NCBI GenBank assembly: GCA_964440285.1
Contig: CAYTRV010000049.1
Location: 1 to 14,838, forward strand
Length of the DNA stretch: 14,838 nt
Source: CALMEC01 sp964440285
GTDB taxonomy: Bacteria > Actinomycetota > Thermoleophilia > Miltoncostaeales > Miltoncostaeaceae
Direction: 5' to 3'
The first letter of the stretch is position 1; each line of letters starts with the position of its first letter. Position numbers and translations under genes: made by a program. The notes below the pieces were generated by a model. It did no database searches. It worked only from the letters and a program-made list of their open reading frames with translations, and had not been told where the DNA came from. Below, in pieces: positions 1 to 5,928 of this stretch.

Positions 1-335
<335 letters not shown>

Positions 336-364
336 GTTTCGCACACCTTTGCCGCTTTGCAGTT

Positions 365-382
365 TTGAGGGTACGTCCTCAA
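365..382 (+). other. Hairpin in the 23S-5S spacer
   Basis: The spacer between 23S and 5S is only about 51 nt. It holds a perfect 6-bp stem TTGAGG/CCTCAA with a GTACGT loop, ending four bases before 5S. A stem this close to the 5S 5' end could guide processing of the precursor, but that role is inferred. The spacer has no tRNA. Confidence 0.5.
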
Positions 383-386
383 GGGT

Positions 387-505
387 TCCCGGTGGTCAAA
401 GCGAGGGGGAAACACCTCTTCCCATTCCGAACAGAGTCGTGAAGACCCTCAGCGCCGATGGTACTTCGATTGCAGAATCGCGGGAGAGTAGGTCGCCGCC
501 GGGAT
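387..505 (+). rRNA. rrf: 5S ribosomal RNA
   Basis: This is a complete 5S rRNA of about 118 nt. The terminal stem pairs TCCCGG (387-392) with CCGGGA (499-504). Conserved internal blocks are visible: GCGAGGGGGAAACACCT, CCCATTCCGAAC, CTCAGCGCCGATGGTACT and GGGAGAGTAGGTCGCCGCC. It lies about 51 nt after the 23S end, the normal bacterial 23S-5S order, and would be made from the same transcript. Ends are good to one or two bases. Confidence 0.96.
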
Positions 506-512
506 TGTTCGT

Positions 513-553
513 ACGAGCCGCTCCGCGCACGCGCGGGCGGCTCGTGTGCATTT
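513..553 (+). terminator. Probable terminator of the rRNA operon
   Basis: A long hairpin follows 5S by about 8 nt. The outer stem pairs ACGAGCCG (513-520) with CGGCTCGT (538-545), and an inner stem pairs CCGCG with CGCGG around a CACG loop. It is followed by GTGCATTT, a weak T-rich tail for a rho-independent terminator. Its position just after 5S supports the call; the short T run lowers confidence. Confidence 0.6.
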
Positions 554-623
554 CGGACTCAGCCGCATGGGTTGGAGGCCGGTAGAGCAGGGTCATCGGG
601 AGGCGGCCGTGGCGGTCGCTTCG

Positions 624-660
624 GGCCGATGAATCGGCCGGGGATCACTACAATCGCCGG
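624..660 (+). promoter_or_regulatory. Leaderless-type promoter with upstream dyad, for the FAD oxidoreductase gene
   Basis: A -10-like TACAAT lies at 649-654, six bases before the GTG start at 661, so the transcript would start at or within a base or two of the start codon. There is no Shine-Dalgarno. Just upstream is a perfect inverted repeat GGCCGAT-GA-ATCGGCC (624-639) covering the -35 region; I see no good -35 hexamer there. The dyad could be a regulator site. The promoter is inferred from spacing and sequence only. Nothing else recognisable is present between 554 and 623. Confidence 0.45.
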
Positions 661-1989
661 GTGAGCGGTGACGGAACGACGGTGGGGGCGGACTGCCTGG
701 TCGTCGGCGGGGGACTGAGCGGGCTCGCGTGCGCACAACTGCTCGCGAGTGCCGGGAAGACCGTCCAGGTGCTCGAAGCCGGCCGGGCGGTCGGTGGACG
801 GGCCCGCACGACGATGTATCAGGGCGAGCCGGTCGATCGGGGCTTCCAGGCGCTCTTCCGGGCCTACCCGGAGACCCGGGCGCTGTGCGACGCGATCGGT
901 ATCGAGCGAACCGACCTGCACGCGTTCCGGCGAGGGCTCGTCGTGCACGACGGGGTGACGTGGAGGCGTGTCAGCGCCGCGCGGGCAGGGCTCTTCGGGA
1001 GCGGAGCGATCAGTCGATCCGACGCCGCGCGGGTCGCGGCGATCGCCGCCAGGGCCGCCGCGACGCCGGATCGACAGCTCCTCGAAACGGATCAGCGGGA
1101 TGGCTCGGCGGGTGAGTACCTCGCCCGGCACGGCGTGAGCGCCGCCGCGATCGACGGCGTGCTGCGCCCGCTGTTCGGCGGCATCCTGCTCGACCGCACG
1201 CTGTCCGCCGACCCGGGCTACGTCCGGTACCTCATCGCGATGATGGCCCGCGGGCCGGCGGTGCTGCCGGTCGACGGGCTCGGCATGATCGCTCAGCGTG
1301 CCGAGGAGGCCATCGCCAGGGCCGGCGGGATGATCTGGACCGACGTCCGAGTCGCCGCCGTCGACCGTGGCCCGGACGGCCGAGCGATCAGCGGGGTCAC
1401 CCTCACGGACGGGCGGCGCGTTAGCGCGCGGCACGTCGTCCTCGCGGTCGACGCCGAGAATGCCCGGAGGCTTCTGCAGGATCTCGATCCGGCGACCGCC
1501 ATGCGCCTGCCGATCGAGTTCGCCGGGGTCGTCAGCGCCGCGTTCGCACTCGAGTATCCGCTCTATCGAGAACGGACGATCCTGCTGGACGCGGCCGCAC
1601 CGGCGGGCGACGACCGGGTCGACCTGATCTGCCAGACCACGAACGTCACGCGCCCCGGCTCCCCGGGCCCTCATATCGTGATCGCGCAGAGCGCGACGCA
1701 CGGATGGAGCGATGTCGACCCCGCCCGGTACGCCGGTGCCGTCGGAACGCGGATTCAGGCGCTCATCCCCGCCTTCCCGTGGGCACGGAGCGCGAAACTC
1801 GTCGACACGTTCGCCCATCCAGCCGCGCTGTACCGGCCGCTGCCAGGGGTGCGACGGAACCTCCCGGGGCCGCGGACCGCGATCGCCAACCTGCTCCTCG
1901 CGGGCGACGCGGCGATGCATCCGTCGATCGAGGGAGCCGTGTCGAGCGGGCGGCGGGCCGCGCGGATCGTGCAGGGGATGCTCGGGTGA
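661..1989 (+). CDS. FAD-dependent oxidoreductase (phytoene desaturase / amine oxidase superfamily)
   Basis: A 442-residue flavoprotein of the family that includes phytoene desaturases, protoporphyrinogen oxidase and amine oxidases. The N-terminal Rossmann dinucleotide-binding motif is visible (VGGGLSGLACAQLL at about residues 14-27, with the ribose-binding acidic residue in VLEAG), followed by GGRART at about 45-50. The C-terminal FAD motif LLAGDAAMHPSIEGAVSSG ends the fold. A DRGFQALFRAYPE segment after the first motif resembles the phytoene-dehydrogenase-like branch. There is no signal peptide. The substrate cannot be told from sequence; no carotenoid or haem genes are adjacent. The GTG at 661 is chosen because it is the only start just upstream of the FAD motif and a TACAAT box sits six bases before it. 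The stop overlaps the xseA start by 4 nt, so the gene is probably co-transcribed with xseAB, although a functional link is not obvious. Confidence 0.88.
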   Translation: MSGDGTTVGADCLVVGGGLSGLACAQLLASAGKTVQVLEAGRAVGGRARTTMYQGEPVDRGFQALFRAYPETRALCDAIGIERTDLHAFRRGLVVHDGVTWRRVSAARAGLFGSGAISRSDAARVAAIAARAAATPDRQLLETDQRDGSAGEYLARHGVSAAAIDGVLRPLFGGILLDRTLSADPGYVRYLIAMMARGPAVLPVDGLGMIAQRAEEAIARAGGMIWTDVRVAAVDRGPDGRAISGVTLTDGRRVSARHVVLAVDAENARRLLQDLDPATAMRLPIEFAGVVSAAFALEYPLYRERTILLDAAAPAGDDRVDLICQTTNVTRPGSPGPHIVIAQSATHGWSDVDPARYAGAVGTRIQALIPAFPWARSAKLVDTFAHPAALYRPLPGVRRNLPGPRTAIANLLLAGDAAMHPSIEGAVSSGRRAARIVQGMLG

Positions 1990-3269
1990 AGCAGGTCGGG
2001 GAGCGGACCGTCTGGACCGTTGCCGAGCTCACCAAGGCGGTCTGGCGGCGGTTCGAGGATGTCCCGTCGGTCTGGATCGAGGCCGAGATCTCCAACCTGG
2101 CGCGTCGCGGCCAGCAGGTGTACTTCACGCTCCTCGAACACGGCGACGATCCGCATCTGATCGAAGCGTCCATGAACGCGGTCGTGTACGACCGCCTCCC
2201 CGTCCGGCCCGACAACGGGACGCTGGTGCAGGCGTACGGGCGGGTCGACTTCTGGCGCCAGCGGAGCCAGGTGCGCTTTCGCGTCGAACGGCTCGAGCTC
2301 ACCGGGGACGGCCTGCTGCTCGCGCGCATCGACGAGCTGCGGCGCCGGCTCGGCGCGGAGGGACTCACCGCCGACGAGCGGAAACGGCCGATTCCGCTGC
2401 TTCCACGGCGCATCGGGCTCGTCACGAGCGGTGAGGGCGCGGCACGCGCCGATTTCCTGACCAACGTCGCCAAGCGATTCCCCGGGGTCGACGTGCTCGT
2501 GGTGCGGAGCCTCGTACAGGGCGAGGCGGCGCCGAGGGAGATCGTCCGCGCGATCGGCTACCTCGACCGCCGGCCCGAGGTCGATGTCATCGTGCTCGCG
2601 CGTGGTGGCGGCCCGCTCGAGGATCTCATGGCCTTCAACAGCGAACTGGTGTGCCGTGCCGTCGCCGGCGCCTCGACTCCGATCGTGTCGGCGATCGGAC
2701 ACGAGACCGACATCACGGTCTGCGACCTCGTCGCGGACCTCCGCGTCTCCACCCCGACGAAGGCCGCCGAGGCGGTCGTCCCGGACGCGGTTGAGCTCGC
2801 CGCGCGAATCGACCGCGGCGACCTCGCGATCCGTCGCGCCGTCCGGCAGACCGTCGCCACGGGCACCCGGCACCTCGCAGCGTCGACCGCCCGGCTCGCG
2901 CAGTCCCTGCGGGCCCACGGCGAGGTCTCCGCGGCGCGCACCGAAGCGCTGGGAACCCGCCTCGCGCCGGCGCTCACAGGCAACGCGCGCCAAGCGCCTA
3001 TCGCGGTGGCCGGCCTCAACGAGCGGCTCGCGCGCGGCACCCAGGACATGTTGACGCGCGCCGCCGAGAACCTCGATCGCATGGGCGCGCTCCACGCCGT
3101 GCTGTCGCCGTCGCGGACGGTGGCACGCGGATATGCGATCGTGCGCGATCGTGCCAGCGGACGCGTGGTGGCTGAGCGCGCCTCGACCAGTGCCGGCCAA
3201 CGTCTCGCCGTCGAGCTTCGCGACGGTACGATCGATGTCCGGGTCGACACGGGAGCCGATGCGAAATGA
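1986..3269 (+). CDS. xseA: Exodeoxyribonuclease VII large subunit
   Basis: The catalytic subunit (427 aa; E. coli 456) of exonuclease VII, which degrades single-stranded DNA from both ends into oligonucleotides in mismatch repair and damage processing in the cytoplasm. An N-terminal OB-fold (about residues 8-105, starting WTVAELTKAV) is followed by the Exonuc_VII_L domain. Signature segments are IGLVTSGEGAARADF, the glycine-rich RGGGPLEDLMAFN near residue 205 (most homologues have Ser where this has Pro), and GHETDITVCDLVADLR followed by STPTKAAEAV near 237-262. A long helical C-terminal region follows, as expected. The GTG start at 1986 overlaps the upstream stop as GTGA, and the stop overlaps the xseB start as ATGA, giving a three-gene unit. 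Confidence 0.96.
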   Translation: MKQVGERTVWTVAELTKAVWRRFEDVPSVWIEAEISNLARRGQQVYFTLLEHGDDPHLIEASMNAVVYDRLPVRPDNGTLVQAYGRVDFWRQRSQVRFRVERLELTGDGLLLARIDELRRRLGAEGLTADERKRPIPLLPRRIGLVTSGEGAARADFLTNVAKRFPGVDVLVVRSLVQGEAAPREIVRAIGYLDRRPEVDVIVLARGGGPLEDLMAFNSELVCRAVAGASTPIVSAIGHETDITVCDLVADLRVSTPTKAAEAVVPDAVELAARIDRGDLAIRRAVRQTVATGTRHLAASTARLAQSLRAHGEVSAARTEALGTRLAPALTGNARQAPIAVAGLNERLARGTQDMLTRAAENLDRMGALHAVLSPSRTVARGYAIVRDRASGRVVAERASTSAGQRLAVELRDGTIDVRVDTGADAK

Positions 3270-3514
3270 GCGGGACCGAACCGACGCCGACCACCTTCGA
3301 GGCGGCTCTCGCGGGGCTGGAGGCAGTCGTCACTCAGCTCGAGCGCGGTGAGGTCGGGCTCGAGGAGGCAGTCCGCCTCTTCGAGGACGGGCAACGCTTC
3401 CTCGCCGTCTGCCGTGAACGGCTGGCCGTCGCCCAGGCCAGGATCGACGAGCTGACCGCATCCGAGCTCCCTGCCGGCTCCGAGCCGGCCGGAGAAGTGA
3501 GCGAGCCCTTCTAG
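3266..3514 (+). CDS. xseB: Exodeoxyribonuclease VII small subunit
   Basis: An 82-residue small subunit, the usual size. It matches the family pattern: FEAALAGLEAVVTQLERGEV, then GLEEAVRLFEDGQRFLAVCR and an ERLAVAQARIDEL helix. In this family the small subunit forms a helical hairpin and several copies decorate the coiled-coil arm of XseA, keeping the nuclease active. The ATG at 3266 overlaps the xseA stop by 4 nt, consistent with coupled translation. The last 20 residues are Gly/Pro/Glu-rich and probably unstructured; the DNA there forms a strong hairpin. Confidence 0.95.
   Translation: MSGTEPTPTTFEAALAGLEAVVTQLERGEVGLEEAVRLFEDGQRFLAVCRERLAVAQARIDELTASELPAGSEPAGEVSEPF
3473..3489 (+). terminator. 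Possible terminator hairpin at the end of xseB
   Basis: A perfect dyad, GCCGGCTC-C-GAGCCGGC, lies inside the last codons of xseB, 23 bp before the stop. As RNA it gives a 7-bp GC stem with a CCG triloop. There is no T tract. It precedes a convergent gene end at 3524, so termination here would fit, but the evidence is only structural. Confidence 0.3.
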
Positions 3515-3523
3515 GTTCTCGGC

Positions 3524-4120
3524 TCAGTACCGGGCGGTCATCGCAGGCGACGGCGCGGGCTCACGCAGCGCCTGCCAGCGCGCGAGCCGCCGAAGATCCC
3601 GCTCGATCTGGTTCAGCGGAATCTGGCACCCGGCGTTGCAGACGTTCGCGAACGCCACCAGCCGATCCTCGTCGGCGCGCACCGTCATCCACTTTGCGAG
3701 GAGGTCGTCGCCGGTCGGCAGGAGACCGTCGGGTCCCGCCAGTTCGACCTCCGGGAACTGGATGCAGTACTCGCGCACCGGTGCCATGGATCGCGGCAGC
3801 AGCGCCACGAGCGGAAGATGTGGGTAGATCAGGTACCGGTACCGCGGGAGGGCCTCCCGGCCGTCGCGCCGAAAGCGCCTCCCCGTGACGCAGACGAACC
3901 CGAGGTCGGTGAACATCTCCCATTCGTCCGGGTTGACGACCGACCGCAGGAGCTCGAGCGACCGTCGCTCCGCCTCGTCGCGGCTGACCGGCGCCTCCCG
4001 CGCCCATCCGGGTGCGCGGCGGCGCCCGGGACGGATACGCCGCGGCGGCGGCCAAGAGAAGACCAGCCGCGCCGCGACCACGAGCAACGCGGTCACGACG
4101 ACGACCGGGATCGCGTTCAC
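3524..4120 (-). CDS. Single-pass membrane protein of unknown function
   Basis: I do not recognise this 198-residue protein. Using the GTG at 4120 (overlapping the upstream stop as GTGA), the N-terminus is one hydrophobic segment (about residues 2-22: NAIPVVVVTALLVVAARLVF), followed by a proline- and arginine-rich basic stretch, which suggests an inner-membrane anchor with a soluble cytoplasmic C-terminal domain (positive-inside). The soluble part is about 150 residues, with aromatic-rich RYRYLIYPHLPLVALLP, and ends in a basic helix; NVCNAGCQIPLNQ near the C-terminus has two Cys. A longer reading from 4258 is possible but would overlap the upstream gene for 140 bp, so I reject it. It probably forms a two-gene operon with the 87-residue gene upstream and ends 9 bp from convergent xseB. 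Confidence 0.75.
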   Translation of the reverse strand: MNAIPVVVVTALLVVAARLVFSWPPPRRIRPGRRRAPGWAREAPVSRDEAERRSLELLRSVVNPDEWEMFTDLGFVCVTGRRFRRDGREALPRYRYLIYPHLPLVALLPRSMAPVREYCIQFPEVELAGPDGLLPTGDDLLAKWMTVRADEDRLVAFANVCNAGCQIPLNQIERDLRRLARWQALREPAPSPAMTARY

Positions 4121-4380
4121 GCGTCGACGGAGGCGCCGCCCGCGGCGCGCGGCCAGAACAGCACGCGCTCGGCGTCGGCGGGGACCTGCTCGAAGTCGGT
4201 CACGAGGACCGCCTCGCGCCGTCCCGTGGTGGAGTCGGTCAACGGGACGCCCGCCCACATCCCGCTGTCGAGCTGACGGCGGAACTCGCGAACGAGGCGC
4301 TCGCGGTCGAGATCGACCGCCGGGTCGCCCTCCGCGACGAGCGTCTCACCGTATCCCGGCATCATGCGAAGCAGCCTCAT
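4117..4380 (-). CDS. Small conserved-looking protein of unknown function
   Basis: An 87-residue protein I cannot assign. It begins MRLLRMMPGYGETLVAEGD, has a charged helix (LDRERLVREFRRQLDSGMW), then GVPLTDSTTGRREAVLVTDF and FEQVPADAERVLFWPRAAGG. It is soluble with no Cys and no clear catalytic motif. The ATG at 4380 is well supported: a GGGAGGG Shine-Dalgarno lies three to four bases upstream, and a -35/-10 pair is found at 4450-4422 on the same strand. Its stop overlaps the next gene by 4 nt, so both would be translated from one message. Confidence 0.72.
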   Translation of the reverse strand: MRLLRMMPGYGETLVAEGDPAVDLDRERLVREFRRQLDSGMWAGVPLTDSTTGRREAVLVTDFEQVPADAERVLFWPRAAGGASVDA

Positions 4381-4421
4381 GAGCCCTCCCGTGGACCGCG
4401 CCGATCGTACGGCGTAGGCCG

Positions 4422-4450
4422 GTTATACCGCGGGGTTCCCCCGGATACAA
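4422..4450 (-). promoter_or_regulatory. Sigma-70-type promoter for the minus-strand pair, with a dyad in the spacer
   Basis: Read on the minus strand, TTGTAT (4450-4445) and TATAAC (4427-4422) are separated by exactly 17 bp, a good -35/-10 match. The spacer contains an inverted repeat CGGGG-GAA-CCCCG (4443-4431), placed where an activator or repressor could act. The transcript would carry a leader of roughly 35 nt with a GGGAGGG ribosome site. Inferred from sequence only. Confidence 0.5.
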
Positions 4451-4456
4451 ACACTG

Positions 4457-4620
4457 AGGCCGGCGTGGCGGGGTCGCACCCCCGCCCCAAGCGGACCAAT
4501 TCCAGCGGAGCTTTGCAGCCGCCAGATCGCAAAGGCACTTCTGGGGTGGAGCACTCACCACCTCAGCCGGCTCTGTCACCGGCGACGACCTCAAACGGGT
4601 GCGCAGGCGTTCGCCGGCCT
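4457..4620. other. Inverted-repeat-rich intergenic region, possible structured RNA
   Basis: This non-coding stretch can fold into a closed domain. A 9-bp perfect stem pairs AGGCCGGCG (4457-4465) with CGCCGGCCT (4612-4620). Inside are a 7-bp GC stem (4467-4473/4480-4486, loop TCGCAC), CTTTGC/GCAAAG (4511-4516/4529-4534), a 9-bp stem with one G-U (4541-4549/4558-4566, loop AGCACTCA) and GCCGG/CCGGC (4566-4570/4579-4583, sharing one base with the previous stem). A competing GGCG-TT-CGCC hairpin overlaps the 3' strand of the closing stem. I could not match it to a T-box, tRNA, SRP RNA, RNase P RNA or a riboswitch class I know. GC-rich DNA gives hairpins by chance, so this is a candidate only; either strand is possible. 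Confidence 0.35.
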
Positions 4621-4630
4621 GGGCGGCTGA

Positions 4631-4636
4631 TACCTT
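4631..4636 (+). promoter_or_regulatory. Possible leaderless -10 box for murA
   Basis: TACCTT, preceded by CTGA, lies eight bases before the murA GTG. No Shine-Dalgarno is present (CATGCGCG directly precedes the start). The arrangement resembles the -10 boxes before the genes at 661 and 12219. If right, the inverted-repeat region upstream is not part of the murA leader. Weak consensus match. Confidence 0.35.
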
Positions 4637-4644
4637 CATGCGCG

Positions 4645-5928
4645 GTGTCCGAACGGTTCGTCATCGAGGGCGGCTATCCGCTGTCCGGAACAGTCACGCC
4701 CAGCGGCAACAAGAACGCGGCGCTGCCGATCCTCGCCGCCTGCCTGCTCACCGACGAGGAGGTCGTCCTCGAGAACGTCCCGGACATCCGCGACGTGCAC
4801 TCGATGCTGGCGCTACTGGACGATGTCGGAGTGAGCATCCGCGAGATCGGGCCAAACCTGCTGTCGCTCACGGCGGCGGACATCCGAACGACATCGCTCG
4901 ATCCCGAGCTCAGCAGCCGGATCCGTGCGTCGGTGCTGATGGCCGGGCCGCTGCTCGCCCGCTGCGGCGCCGTCGATCTGCCACTCCCCGGCGGGGACTT
5001 CATCGGACGACGGCGCGTCGACACCCATCTGCTGGCCTTTTCGGGGCTTGGCGCCCAGATCGATGCCGGCCGCGGCTTCTCCATGCGCCACACGGGTCTG
5101 ACGGGGTCGGAGATCTTCCTCGACGAGGCGTCGGTCACCGCCACAGAGAACGCGCTGATGGCGGCCGCCACCGCCGAGGGCGAGACCATCATCCTGAACG
5201 CGGCAAGCGAGCCCCACGTGCAGGACACCGCGCGGTTCCTGGTGGGCCTCGGGGCGGACATCGACGGCGTGGGCACCAACGTGATGCGCATCCGCGGCGT
5301 CGAGCGCCTTCACGGCGGACGCTTCCGCATCCCGTCCGACTACATCGAGGTCGCGTCGTTCCTCGGCCTCGCCGCGGTCACCGGGTCGGACATCACCATC
5401 AACGACGTGCGCGAATCCGACATGCGGATGATCCGTCTCACGTTCGAGCGGCTCGGGATCGGTGTCGAGATGGACGGCGACGCGATGCGGGTCCCGCCGA
5501 ACCAGACGCTGCGGGTCGAGGCCGACGAGGGCGAAGCCATCCCGAAGATCGAGGACGGCCCGTGGCCCGCGTTCCCGGCGGACCTCACGAGCATCGCGAC
5601 CGCGGTGGCGACGCAGGCGCATGGCACCGTCATGATCTTCGAGAAGATGTTCGAGAACCGGTTGTTCTTCGTCGACAAGCTCGTCGCGATGGGGGCGCGC
5701 ATCGTGCTGTGCGACCCTCACCGCGCAGTGGTGAGCGGCCCGGCGCAGCTGCACGGCGAGCGGCTCGAGAGCCCGGACATCCGTGCGGGCATGGCCATGC
5801 TCATCGCGAGCCTCTGCGCGAAAGGTGTGAGCACCATCGGGAACGTCGGCCAGATCGACCGCGGGTACGAACGGATCGACGAGCGCCTGCGCCAGCTGGG
5901 AGCTCGCATCGAGCGGGTGCCGGATTGA
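4645..5928 (+). CDS. murA: UDP-N-acetylglucosamine 1-carboxyvinyltransferase with catalytic Cys replaced by Asp
   Basis: MurA transfers enolpyruvate from PEP to UDP-GlcNAc, the first committed step of peptidoglycan synthesis in the cytoplasm. The protein is 427 aa (E. coli 419). Visible signatures: substrate-binding GNKNAALPILAACLL (Lys23), SRIRASVLMAGPLLARCG, LPGGDFIGRRRVDTHL, AFPADLTSIATAVATQA with the catalytic Asp, and C-terminal RGYERIDERLRQLGARI. Residue 118 (codon 4996-4998, GAC) is Asp where fosfomycin-sensitive enzymes have Cys (Cys115 in E. coli). Known Asp variants, as in Mycobacterium and Chlamydia, are active and not alkylated by fosfomycin. GTG 4645 is the only start that fits the conserved N-terminus. 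It is the first gene of the murA-his cluster and overlaps hisZ by 4 nt (TTGA). Confidence 0.95.
   Translation: MSERFVIEGGYPLSGTVTPSGNKNAALPILAACLLTDEEVVLENVPDIRDVHSMLALLDDVGVSIREIGPNLLSLTAADIRTTSLDPELSSRIRASVLMAGPLLARCGAVDLPLPGGDFIGRRRVDTHLLAFSGLGAQIDAGRGFSMRHTGLTGSEIFLDEASVTATENALMAAATAEGETIILNAASEPHVQDTARFLVGLGADIDGVGTNVMRIRGVERLHGGRFRIPSDYIEVASFLGLAAVTGSDITINDVRESDMRMIRLTFERLGIGVEMDGDAMRVPPNQTLRVEADEGEAIPKIEDGPWPAFPADLTSIATAVATQAHGTVMIFEKMFENRLFFVDKLVAMGARIVLCDPHRAVVSGPAQLHGERLESPDIRAGMAMLIASLCAKGVSTIGNVGQIDRGYERIDERLRQLGARIERVPD

Noticed and set aside
559..1920. A 453-codon open frame on the minus strand opposite the FAD oxidoreductase
   Set aside because: Arg/Asp/Gly-rich shadow translation of a high-GC gene; the plus frame has full family motifs. 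The same applies to the long minus frame at 1755-3200 and those over the his genes.
4421..4440. A T-box-like string (GGTTATACCGCGGGG) upstream of murA
   Set aside because: It resembles the T-box antiterminator only in ACCGCGGG; the GGTGG part is missing, and a plus-strand stem I would have to lie within the minus-strand gene at 4117-4380. It is better explained as a -10 on the minus strand.
4457..4620. Known RNA classes (6S, SRP RNA, RNase P RNA, tmRNA, tRNA, common riboswitches) in the murA upstream region
   Set aside because: None of their conserved cores was seen: no GGAAG/GCAGC SRP loop, no RNase P core, no T-arm GTTCGA, no riboswitch consensus. Left as unassigned structure.
4012..4644. 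A long N-terminal extension of murA in the open frame from 4012
   Set aside because: The frame runs through two minus-strand genes and non-coding DNA; MurA conservation begins right after GTG 4645.
4599..5924. An extension of hisZ upstream through murA
   Set aside because: The open frame is a murA shadow; HisZ similarity begins after TTG 5925.
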